Below, piece after piece: positions 17,165-24,071 of a stretch of 64,000 nucleotides of DNA. Where the stretch lies: assembly GCF_014205055.1 (NCBI RefSeq), contig NZ_JACHMS010000001.1, forward strand, positions 7,530,501-7,594,500. Direction: 5' to 3'. The stretch's first letter is position 1. The number at the start of each line of letters is the position of its first letter. Made by a program: the position numbers and the translations under genes. The DNA is from Streptomyces luteogriseus. GTDB lineage: Bacteria > Actinomycetota > Actinomycetes > Streptomycetales > Streptomycetaceae. Under the pieces are notes generated by a model, which was not told the origin of the DNA, did not search any database, and worked only from the letters and a program-made list of their open reading frames with translations.

Positions 17165-17809
17165 TCAGAACCCCGGACCCCCGACCCTGTCCCCGGCCGC
17201 CGCAAGACGCCCCCACAACAGATCAGCCAGACTCCGCACCAACTCCGCACGGGAACACGGCCGTTCCCCCAGCCACCAGTCCCCGGCCGCATGCATCATG
17301 CCGACGATCCCGTGCCCCCACACCCGCGCCAGCTGCTGCCCGCCCGGCCCGAGATCCAGCCGCTCCTCGATGACCTGCGCCAGTTCCTCGCCCATCCGCC
17401 GCAGCAACGGCGCGCTGTGCTTGCCGACATCGAAGCCCGCGTCCCCCGGCTGGCCCCCCTCCGCGGGGTGCATCAGGAACCGGTACACCTGGGGCCGCGC
17501 CTCGATCGCCGCGAGGTACGTGTCCAACGTCGCCTCGACCCGCTCCCGTCGGTCCGCCGGGGCGTCCAGCGCCGCCCGCAGCGAGTCCAGCAGTGCGTCG
17601 GTGTGCCGCATGGCAAGGGCCGCGTAAAGTCCGCCCTTGTCGCCGAAGTGCCGGTAGAGAATGGGCTTGGTGATGCCGGCTTCCGCCGCGATCGCGTTCA
17701 TCGAGGCCTGCGGGCCGTCGCGCAGCACCACTCGGTCGGCGGCCTCCAGCAGCTCACGCCGGCGGCGGTCGGCGGACCGTTGCTGATCGGTCCGCTGCGT
17801 GGTGTCCAT
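17165..17809 (-). CDS. TetR-family transcriptional regulator
   Basis: 214-aa repressor with N-terminal helix-turn-helix (RRELLEAADRVVLRDGPQAS, then AEAGITKPILYRHFGDKGGL, about 17-65) and an all-helical ligand domain. It is divergent from an acyl-CoA dehydrogenase gene, and the 172-bp gap holds several GTAACA half-sites, so it probably represses itself and that gene in response to an acyl-CoA. ATG (MDTTQRTDQQ) has GGGAGAG six bases upstream. The ORF could be read much further 5', but that part is intergenic. Overlap with def is avoided by 69 bp containing the hairpin repeat. Confidence 0.88.
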   Translation of the reverse strand: MDTTQRTDQQRSADRRRRELLEAADRVVLRDGPQASMNAIAAEAGITKPILYRHFGDKGGLYAALAMRHTDALLDSLRAALDAPADRRERVEATLDTYLAAIEARPQVYRFLMHPAEGGQPGDAGFDVGKHSAPLLRRMGEELAQVIEERLDLGPGGQQLARVWGHGIVGMMHAAGDWWLGERPCSRAELVRSLADLLWGRLAAAGDRVGGPGF

Positions 17810-17851
17810 GATCTCTCCCCACCCGTGCTGTTTCGATGACGCCTGCGCAAA

Positions 17852-17857
17852 GTAACA
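17852..17857. promoter_or_regulatory. Outlying GTAACA half-site
   Basis: A single GTAACA 43 bp upstream of the TetR start codon, identical to the half-sites of the palindromes at 17924-17954. It may extend the operator region or be coincidental. Confidence 0.3.
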
Positions 17858-17887
17858 CTGAAGCATGCCCAGGGCACCGAACGGGTG

Positions 17888-17899
17888 CCGACCGGTCGG
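17888..17899. promoter_or_regulatory. Perfect 12-bp palindrome between TetR and acyl-CoA dehydrogenase genes
   Basis: CCGACCGGTCGG is self-complementary over 12 bases and lies midway between the divergent starts. ACCGGTCGGT-like palindromes are common TetR operators. It differs in sequence from the GTAACA repeats next to it, so it may belong to a second regulator. Confidence 0.4.
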
Positions 17900-17923
17900 T
17901 AGGAGTTGACTTCGACTACCCAC

Positions 17924-17954
17924 CGGTAACAGACTGGTGTTACCGCAAGTAACA
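17924..17954. promoter_or_regulatory. Overlapping inverted repeats, probable TetR operator
   Basis: CGGTAACA (17924-17931) and TGTTACCG (17938-17945) form a perfect 8-6-8 inverted repeat. The right arm also pairs with GTAACA at 17949-17954 (TGTTAC-N5-GTAACA), giving three alternating half-sites 28 to 58 bases before the dehydrogenase ATG. Position and symmetry suit a TetR-family repressor binding cooperatively over the promoter. Confidence 0.6.
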
Positions 17955-17981
17955 TGCACGTGTGCCGCTGGAGGGGACGAC

Positions 17982-19208
17982 ATGGCCGAGTTCACCATGG
18001 AGCTCAACGACGAACAGAAGGAGGTCCGGGACTGGCTGCACGGCTTCGCGGCCGATGTGATCCGCCCCGCGGCCGCCGAATGGGACGAGCGTGAGGAGAC
18101 TCCCTGGCCGGTCATCCAGGAGGCCGCCAAGGTCGGCATCTACTCCCTGGACTTCTACGCCCAGCAGTACTTCGACCCGACCGGACTCGGCATCCCCATG
18201 GCGATGGAGGAGCTGTTCTGGGGCGACGCGGGTATCGCCCTGTCCATCGTCGGCACCGGCCTCGCCGCCGTCGGCGTTCTCGCCAACGGCACCGAGGAGC
18301 AGATCGGCACCTGGATCCCCCAGATGTACGGCGACGCCAACGACGTCAAGGTCGCCGCGTTCTGTTCCTCCGAGCCCGACGCCGGCTCCGACGTGGCCTC
18401 CATGCGCACCCGGGCCGTGTACGACGAGGCCAAGGACGAGTGGGTGCTCAACGGCACCAAGACCTGGGCGACCAACGGTGGGATCGCCAACGTCCACGTC
18501 GTCGTCGCGGTCGTCGACACCGAGCTCGGCTCCAAGGGGCACGCCTCCTTCATCGTCCCGCCGGGCACGCCTGGTCTGGCCCAGGGCCAGAAGTTCAAGA
18601 AGCACGGCATCCGCGCCTCGCACACCGCCGAGGTCATCCTCGACAACGTGCGCGTTCCCGGCTCCTGCCTGCTCGGCGGCAAGGAGAAGCTGGACGAGCG
18701 GCTGGCCCGCGCTCGGGAGAAGGCGAAGCAGGGCGGCGAGCGGGTGAAGAACGCGGCGATGGCCACGTTCGAGGCCTCGCGTCCGGCGGTCGGCGCCATG
18801 GCGGTCGGCACCGCCCGGGCCGCCTACGAGGTCGCCCTCGACTACGCGAAGACCAGGGAGCAGTTCGGACGGCCGATCATCGACAACCAGGGTGTCGCCT
18901 TCCAGCTGGCGGACATGCGGACGTCCATCGACGCGGCCCGGCTGCTGGTGTGGCGCGCCTCCTGGATGGCGGTCAACGGCAGGCCGTTCACGGCGGCCGA
19001 GGGCTCGATGTCCAAACTGTTCGCGAGCGAGACGGCCAAGAAGGTCACGGGCCAGGCGATCCAGATCCTCGGCGGCAACGGCTACACCCGGGAGTACCCC
19101 GTCGAGCGGATGCACCGCGACGCGGCCATCTACACCATCTTCGAGGGCACGAGCGAGATCCAGCGCCTGGTCATCGCCCGCACCCTCGCCGGTGTGCCGA
19201 TCCGCTAA
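17982..19208 (+). CDS. Acyl-CoA dehydrogenase
   Basis: 408-aa flavoprotein oxidising acyl-CoA to the 2-enoyl form. Family segments: AAFCSSEPDAGSDVASMRTR (FAD/acyl binding), LNGTKTWATNGGIANVHVVV, the helical bundle with AYEVALDYAKTREQFGRPI, QILGGNGYTREYPVERMHRDA, and the catalytic Glu in IFEGTSEIQRLVIAR. ATG (MAEFTMELNDEQKEVRDWL) has GGAGGGG seven bases upstream. Divergent from the TetR gene, with a GTAACA operator array in between, suggesting acyl-CoA-dependent induction. The 3' end overlaps the convergent cupin gene stop by four bases. Confidence 0.92.
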   Translation: MAEFTMELNDEQKEVRDWLHGFAADVIRPAAAEWDEREETPWPVIQEAAKVGIYSLDFYAQQYFDPTGLGIPMAMEELFWGDAGIALSIVGTGLAAVGVLANGTEEQIGTWIPQMYGDANDVKVAAFCSSEPDAGSDVASMRTRAVYDEAKDEWVLNGTKTWATNGGIANVHVVVAVVDTELGSKGHASFIVPPGTPGLAQGQKFKKHGIRASHTAEVILDNVRVPGSCLLGGKEKLDERLARAREKAKQGGERVKNAAMATFEASRPAVGAMAVGTARAAYEVALDYAKTREQFGRPIIDNQGVAFQLADMRTSIDAARLLVWRASWMAVNGRPFTAAEGSMSKLFASETAKKVTGQAIQILGGNGYTREYPVERMHRDAAIYTIFEGTSEIQRLVIARTLAGVPIR

Positions 19209-19726
19209 CGATGTCTGAGCGGCGTCAGCTGCTCGATGTCGTAGCGCGCCCGCAGTTCCCGGATCGCCGCGTGGTCCGGCGCGCCCCCGCTGCCGAGGAT
19301 CTCCAGCAGTTCCTCGAAGTACCGCTCGTGGTCCGGCGGCGGGCTCGCCTGGAAGAACACCTTCGCCGGGGTGTCCGTCGGGTTGGCGAAGGCGTGCGGG
19401 CACCCCGGGGGTACGACGATGACCGTTCCCGGTGTCGCCCGTACCACCCGGTTGCCCGAAGCGGACTCCCATCTCTGCCAGTGGTCGGGGGTGCGGATCC
19501 GCGGCTCGAAGGCGAGGACGTCCAGCTCGCCCTCGAGCACGTAGAACAACTCCTCGCTGCGCGTGTGCACATGGGCGCCGACGTCGAAGCCCGGCGGCAC
19601 GACCACCTCGAACGTGGACGCCGCGCGGGAGTGGGTGCCGGTCACCTTGAAGGTGACGCGCTGGGCGGGGGTCTCCATGATCCGGCCCTGGCCGGGCGGG
19701 ACGAGCAGCCCCTCGGTCGCCGTCAT
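19205..19726 (-). CDS. Cupin protein of the THN/flaviolin operon (MomA-like)
   Basis: 173-aa single-domain cupin. Metal-site motifs: VGAHVHTRSEELFYVLEGEL (HxH and Glu of cupin motif 1) and VVPPGCPHAFANPTDTPAKV (His of motif 2). Cupins linked to rppA in Streptomyces are described as quinone-forming monooxygenases that convert 1,3,6,8-tetrahydroxynaphthalene to flaviolin; I infer that role from context. It is the last gene of an rppA operon: its ATG is 7 bp after the ancestral stop codon of the cyp158-like remnant. The C-terminal 40 residues are a helical tail (DHERYFEELLEIL). It converges on the acyl-CoA dehydrogenase gene with a four-base overlap. Confidence 0.75.
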   Translation of the reverse strand: MTATEGLLVPPGQGRIMETPAQRVTFKVTGTHSRAASTFEVVVPPGFDVGAHVHTRSEELFYVLEGELDVLAFEPRIRTPDHWQRWESASGNRVVRATPGTVIVVPPGCPHAFANPTDTPAKVFFQASPPPDHERYFEELLEILGSGGAPDHAAIRELRARYDIEQLTPLRHR

Positions 19727-19733
19727 CGCGGGC

Positions 19734-19983
19734 TCACCACGTCACGGGCAGGGCCTCGGGCCCGCGGATCAGCGTGCCCTTCCGGGAACGGCACGGCCTC
19801 GGCCGGGACGGCGAGCCGCGGGCCCGGTACCCCGTCCAGGAGCGCGTCCACCAGCAACTTCGGCTCCATCCGGGCCGGCAGGCCGCCGGGGCGGTCGTGC
19901 GGGTCGAAGTCCGCGCCGGGCAGGTCGGCCGCGGGCCGGTCCCGGACCGGTTGCAGGGTTTCGGCGATCGTCTCTTGGCTCAT
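19734..19983 (-). pseudogene. Deletion remnant of a CYP158-type cytochrome P450
   Basis: The frame begins MSQETIAETLQPVRDRPAAD LPGADFDP, matching the N-terminus of CYP158A2-like flaviolin P450s, then jumps directly to HDRPGGLPARMEPKLLVDAL, which corresponds to the haem-ligand loop (normally HxCPGGMLAR) and the C-terminal helix. About 320 internal residues are absent and the axial Cys is Arg (CGC for TGC). Past PFPEG one extra G shifts the frame; removing it restores TLIRGPEALPVTW and a TGA seven bases before the cupin ATG. The remaining ATG overlaps the rppA stop closely, as in an intact operon. No P450 activity is possible. Confidence 0.85.
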
Positions 19984-19984
19984 G

Positions 19985-21046
19985 TCACATCGTCTCGCCC
20001 GGGCTGTGCCAGCGGCCCAGCGCCATCTCGGCGGTGATACCGGGACCGAACCCGGCGAGCAGCCCGCGCGCCTCGTCCCCGGGGCCGCCCTCGTCGAACA
20101 GCCGGCGCAGCGCGTCCAGGACGACGGCGCTGGCGATGTTGCCGTACTCGGTGAGCGTGGCCCGGCTGAAGCGGAAGGCGTGCGGGTCGACCTTCAGGAA
20201 GGTGCTGAGGTCGTCGAGGATGCGGGGCCCGCCCGCGTGGACGATGTAGAAGTCCAGCCCGGAGGCGTCCCAGCCGTGGTCACCGGCCAGATCCTTCAGC
20301 GCCGGCGCGAGCGGCTCCATGGTCGACGGGACCCGCTTGTCCAGCAGGAAGTGGAAGCCGGTCGCCTTCACGTCGTACATGATCCAGTCGTCGGTCTTGG
20401 GGATCAGGTACGAGCCGTTGCGTTCCAGGCGGATGCCCTCGCCACCCCGGCCGCGGACCACGGCGGCGGCGATGCCGTCACCGAACAGACCGTTCGACAG
20501 CAGCGAGCCGACGCCGATGTCGGTCGGCTGGTAGCACAGCGAGCAGAACTCGCAGGCCACGATCAGCACGTTGGCCTCGGGATACGCCGTGCAGAAGTCG
20601 TGGGCGCGGTTGATCGCCGCGCCGCCGGCCGCACAACCCAGCTGGGCCACCGGCAGCTGACGGGTGGTCGGGTCGAAACCCATCTCGTTGATCAGCCAGG
20701 CGGTGAGCGAGGGCATCATGAAGCCCGTGCACGACACGTAGATGATCAGGTCCACCTCGGTGGTGAGCAGCTCCGCGTCGTCCAGCGCCCGCTGCACGAC
20801 CGCGGGCACCCGGGCCTTCGCCTCGGCCTCGTAGAGCTTGTTGCGGTCCTCGAAGCCGGGGTGTTTCAGCGTCTCCTCGATGGGCTGCACGATGTGCCGC
20901 GTGCGCACACCGGTGTTCTGTATCAGCCGGAGGGCCAGCGGCAGTTGGGGGTGGCCGGCGTGGCGCTCGCGCGCCAGCTCCAGCGTCTCCTCCATCGTGA
21001 TCACGTGCTCTGGAACGGACACCGAGGGTCTGCACAAAGTCGCCAT
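19985..21046 (-). CDS. rppA: 1,3,6,8-tetrahydroxynaphthalene synthase, type III PKS
   Basis: 353-aa chalcone-synthase-fold enzyme that condenses five malonyl-CoA into 1,3,6,8-tetrahydroxynaphthalene, precursor of flaviolin and HPQ melanin. Catalytic triad is intact: Cys138 in VAQLGCAAGGAAINRAHDF, His in FYIVHAGGPRILDDL and Asn in LTEYGNIASAVVLDALRRL. Length and N-terminus (MATLCRPSVSVPEHVITMEE) agree with bacterial RppA. First gene of an operon followed by the P450 remnant and the cupin. Divergent from the TenA-like gene across 176 bp. Confidence 0.95.
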   Translation of the reverse strand: MATLCRPSVSVPEHVITMEETLELARERHAGHPQLPLALRLIQNTGVRTRHIVQPIEETLKHPGFEDRNKLYEAEAKARVPAVVQRALDDAELLTTEVDLIIYVSCTGFMMPSLTAWLINEMGFDPTTRQLPVAQLGCAAGGAAINRAHDFCTAYPEANVLIVACEFCSLCYQPTDIGVGSLLSNGLFGDGIAAAVVRGRGGEGIRLERNGSYLIPKTDDWIMYDVKATGFHFLLDKRVPSTMEPLAPALKDLAGDHGWDASGLDFYIVHAGGPRILDDLSTFLKVDPHAFRFSRATLTEYGNIASAVVLDALRRLFDEGGPGDEARGLLAGFGPGITAEMALGRWHSPGETM

Positions 21047-21222
21047 GAACCGTGCCTGCTTTCGCCTCCCGGACGGCCCTTCGGCCCCCGGTCAGAAGGT
21101 GGTTCACCACAAGGGTGGTCCCCCCACGATCACCCGCCCGTTCGCCGACTTCGCGCCGGACTACTCCGTATCAGGGATGGCCGTGCCAGGCTCGTCCAGA
21201 CACGGCGACGACGGAGGACGCG

Positions 21223-21888
21223 ATGACGCACCCGGCCCGGTACCTGCTGGAGACGACCACCGCGGCCCTCGCCCCCGATCCGCACGCCAGCCCCCTGGTC
21301 CCCCGGATCGCCGACGGCACGGCTCCCCTCACCACCCTCGCCGCGCTCGCCCTGGAACAGACCTGGGTGATTCCCGCGGACCGCAGGGCGTTCGAGTTCC
21401 TGTCGGCGCGCGGTGAAGCGACCGGCCCGCAGGCCGCGGCCTTCTTCACGGCGCTGGCCGAGGGCGAGGCGCTGGCGGGTGAGCGACTGACGGCGTTCAC
21501 CCGAGCGTGCGGAGTGGACGAGCCGGGGGAGGCGTCGTACGAACCCCTGCCGGGCTGCCAGGCATACCCCGCCTACGTGGCCTGGCTGGCCCTGAACGCC
21601 TCACCGGCGGACGTGGTCCTGGCGCTGACGGCCAACTTCTCGGCGTGGGGAGGCTATTGCGCGACGATCGCGGCCGCGCTGCGCGAGCGGTACGGCTTCA
21701 CCGACGAGTCCTGCGCCTTCTTCGACTTCTTCGCGCAGCCGGCGCCGGAGCTGGACCGGCTGGCGGTGGCGGCGGTGCAGGAGGCGCTGGACACCGGACG
21801 CCTCGACGCGGAGCGGGCTCACACGTACGGCCGCCTCCTGCAGCACTACGAGGCGATGTTCTGGGACGCGTTGACCCGAGTGCCCTGA
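21223..21888 (+). CDS. TenA/PqqC-like helical protein
   Basis: 221-aa all-helical protein of the TenA/THI-4 superfamily, which includes thiaminases and haem-oxygenase-fold enzymes. Visible features are EQTWVIPADRRAFEFL, FFTALAEGEALAGERLTAF and a Trp/Tyr-rich core (ANFSAWGGYCATIAAALRER, HYEAMFWDAL). ATG MTHPARYLLET has GGAGGA ten bases upstream. I see no Cys motif that would mark a confident thiaminase, so the reaction is unknown. It is divergent from rppA and convergent with a small conserved gene whose stop codon abuts its own. Confidence 0.72.
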   Translation: MTHPARYLLETTTAALAPDPHASPLVPRIADGTAPLTTLAALALEQTWVIPADRRAFEFLSARGEATGPQAAAFFTALAEGEALAGERLTAFTRACGVDEPGEASYEPLPGCQAYPAYVAWLALNASPADVVLALTANFSAWGGYCATIAAALRERYGFTDESCAFFDFFAQPAPELDRLAVAAVQEALDTGRLDAERAHTYGRLLQHYEAMFWDALTRVP

Positions 21889-22125
21889 CTACGTCGCCGT
21901 CCCACTGCTGTGCGCGATACAGGCCACGTCGATGCGATCGGCCAGTTTCGCCAGCTCGATGGCCAGCTCGGCGACCGTGTCCTCGTCCAGCCCCGACTCC
22001 CCGCCCTCCACCAGCCGCACCCATCGCCCCCCCACGGTCCGCAAGAGCTTGCTGACATCCGCCGCAGACACCTGCAGGGTCCCGCGGTCGTCGACGATCA
22101 GAGGCAGAGTCACTTCGCGGTTCAC
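21889..22125 (-). CDS. Small conserved acidic protein, unknown function
   Basis: 78-aa protein beginning VNREVTLPLIVDDRGTLQVS with the conserved-looking VSKLLRTVGGRWVRLVEGG and an acidic helical C-terminus ending HSSGTAT. The start is uncertain: the GTG used here has no clear ribosome-binding site and the frame also has an ATG at 22161. Codon usage is coding-like. It is 25 bp downstream of the aldehyde dehydrogenase stop on the same strand, so probably co-transcribed. No family recognised. Confidence 0.55.
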   Translation of the reverse strand: MNREVTLPLIVDDRGTLQVSAADVSKLLRTVGGRWVRLVEGGESGLDEDTVAELAIELAKLADRIDVACIAHSSGTAT

Positions 22126-22150
22126 AGACGGGATCGTAGCCCCGCAACAC

Positions 22151-23536
22151 TCACGCACCATGCCAAACAGTGGTGATGTTGCAGAACTCGCGGATTCCGT
22201 GCCCGGACAGCTCACGTCCGTACCCGGACCGCTTCACCCCGCCGAACGGGAACGCCGGATGGGAGGCGGTCATGCCGTTGAAGAACACCCCGCCGGCCTC
22301 CAGATCCCGTACGAACCGGTCGACCTCCGCCTCGTCCCGCGTCCAGACGTTCGAACTCAGCCCGAACGGAGAGTCGTTCGCGATCAGCACGGCCTCGTCC
22401 AGGTCGGCCGCCCGGTACAGCGTGGCGACCGGCCCGAACGCCTCCTCCCGGTGGATCCGCATCTCGCGGGTGACGCCGGCGAGGATCGACGGCGTGTAGT
22501 ACCAGCCGGGCCCGTCCGGCCGTTCGCCACCGCACAGCACCTGCGCTCCACTGCGTACCGCGTCGTCGACCAGTTCCTCCAGATCCCGCAGCCCCTGCTC
22601 GCTGGCGAGCGGTCCGACCTCGGTGTCGTCGGCCATGGGGTCGCCGACCTTCAGTGCCTTCATGCCCGCGGTGAACCGCTCGGCGAAGGCGTCGTAGACG
22701 TCCGTGTGCACGATGAACCGCTTCGCGGCGATGCAGGACTGCCCGTTGTTCTGCACCCGCGCGGTCACCGCGACCTTGGCGGCCCGGTCGATGTCGGCCG
22801 AGGGCATCACGACGAACGGGTCGCTGCCGCCCAGCTCAAGCACCGTCTTCTTGATCATCTCTCCGGCGGTGGAGGCGACCGCGCGGCCCGCCGGCTCGCT
22901 GCCGGTGAGTGTGGCGGCCTTGACCCGCTCGTCGCGCAGGATCTCGTCGACCGCCCCGGAACCGATCAGCAGGGTCTGGAAGGTGCCCTCGGTGAAGCCC
23001 GCCCGGTGGAAGAGGTCCTCCAGGTAGAGGGCGGTCTGCGGGACGTTCGAGGCGTGCTTGAGCAGGCCCACGTTGCCCGCCATCAGCGCGGGCGCGGCGA
23101 AGCGGATCACCTGCCAGAGCGGGAAGTTCCACGGCATCACCGCGAGCACCGGACCGAGCGGCCGGTAGCGGACCCGTACGTGTGAGGCGCCGGAGTCCTT
23201 CACGTCGGAGGCGGAGGGTTCCTCGTCGGCGAGGAGTTCCTCGGCGTGGTCGGCGTACCAGCGCATCGCCTTGGCGCACTTCGCCGCCTCGGCCCGGGCC
23301 TGCTGGACCGGCTTGCCCATCTCGGTGGTCATCACGCGGGCGATGTCCTGCTGGTCCTCTTCGAGGAGGTCGGCGGCCCGGTGCAGCAGCCGGGCGCGCT
23401 CGTCGAAGGTCGTCGTCCGGTACGTGCGGAACGTGGCCTCCGCGAGCTGGAGCCGGCGCTCGATCTCCTGCTCGTCCATGGCCTCGTACGTCTTGAGCGT
23501 CTCGCCGTTCGCCGGGTTCACCGTTGCGATGGGCAT
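22151..23536 (-). CDS. gabD: Succinate-semialdehyde dehydrogenase-type aldehyde dehydrogenase
   Basis: 461-aa NAD(P)-dependent aldehyde dehydrogenase. The cofactor region MPWNFPLWQVIRFAAPALMA, the loop TGSEPAGRAVASTAGE, the general-base Glu in VLELGGSDPFVVM and the nucleophile Cys in NNGQSCIAAKRF (about residue 260) are intact, as is EEAFGPVA. The closest match by eye is to the 455-460-aa succinate-semialdehyde group that begins MPIATVNPANGE. It would convert succinate semialdehyde to succinate, feeding the TCA cycle from GABA-type substrates, but other aldehydes are possible. ATG has GGGAGGTCAGCC upstream. Confidence 0.85.
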   Translation of the reverse strand: MPIATVNPANGETLKTYEAMDEQEIERRLQLAEATFRTYRTTTFDERARLLHRAADLLEEDQQDIARVMTTEMGKPVQQARAEAAKCAKAMRWYADHAEELLADEEPSASDVKDSGASHVRVRYRPLGPVLAVMPWNFPLWQVIRFAAPALMAGNVGLLKHASNVPQTALYLEDLFHRAGFTEGTFQTLLIGSGAVDEILRDERVKAATLTGSEPAGRAVASTAGEMIKKTVLELGGSDPFVVMPSADIDRAAKVAVTARVQNNGQSCIAAKRFIVHTDVYDAFAERFTAGMKALKVGDPMADDTEVGPLASEQGLRDLEELVDDAVRSGAQVLCGGERPDGPGWYYTPSILAGVTREMRIHREEAFGPVATLYRAADLDEAVLIANDSPFGLSSNVWTRDEAEVDRFVRDLEAGGVFFNGMTASHPAFPFGGVKRSGYGRELSGHGIREFCNITTVWHGA

Positions 23537-23612
23537 GGCTGACCTCCCTCGGAGCGGGCTGTGTCTCGACCTTCCCGCGTGGCGGAGGGGACCGCAACGC
23601 GGGAGCGTCTCC

Positions 23613-24071
23613 TCAGGGCGAGTGCTCCGCCAGCCGGTCGAGAAACGCCGCCTGCGCCTTGACGATCACGGCGCGAGCCCGGTCGAGGCCGAACCAGGCC
23701 ACCCGGTCCAGCTCGGGGAACTCCTGGAGCCGCCCCGACTTCGGCGGCCACTCCATCCGGAAGGTGCCGGGCGTGATGGTCGCCGGGTCGAGGTCCGCCC
23801 GGATCGCCCACGCCGTGACGATCTTGCCGTTGGTCTGACGGACCTCGCCGAGGTCGATGGCCTCGCCGTCGGGCGGGGGCAGTCCCACTTCCTCCTGGAA
23901 CTCGCGGCGCGCGGCCTCCCAGGCGGGCTCGTCCGGCTCGTACTCGCCCTTGATCACGGTCCACGCCCCGGCGTCGCGCCGGACGAAGAACGGCCCGCCC
24001 ATATGGCCGAGCAGCACGTCGAGGCCGTCGTCGCCGGGGTGGAAGAGCAGCAGACCGGCACTGCGCTTCAC
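23613..24071 (-). CDS. Nudix hydrolase
   Basis: 152-aa Nudix-fold pyrophosphohydrolase. The complete Nudix box GEYEPDEPAWEAARREFQEE followed by VGL is present near residues 42-64. The family hydrolyses nucleoside diphosphates linked to other groups; this subgroup starts KRSAGLLLFHPG and resembles diadenosine-polyphosphate or damaged-nucleotide hydrolases. GTG start overlaps the stop codon of the upstream DNA ligase gene by four bases, so the two are translationally coupled. The pairing suggests use in DNA-repair nucleotide sanitation, an inference from context. Confidence 0.85.
   Translation of the reverse strand: MKRSAGLLLFHPGDDGLDVLLGHMGGPFFVRRDAGAWTVIKGEYEPDEPAWEAARREFQEEVGLPPPDGEAIDLGEVRQTNGKIVTAWAIRADLDPATITPGTFRMEWPPKSGRLQEFPELDRVAWFGLDRARAVIVKAQAAFLDRLAEHSP

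Noticed and set aside
21047..21222. GTGG-TTCA-CCAC in the rppA/TenA intergenic gap as an operator
   Set aside because: Arms are only four bases; this is expected by chance.
18440..21226. 928-codon + strand frame across the dehydrogenase, cupin and rppA region
   Set aside because: Composition and lack of motifs show it is a shadow of real genes in other frames.
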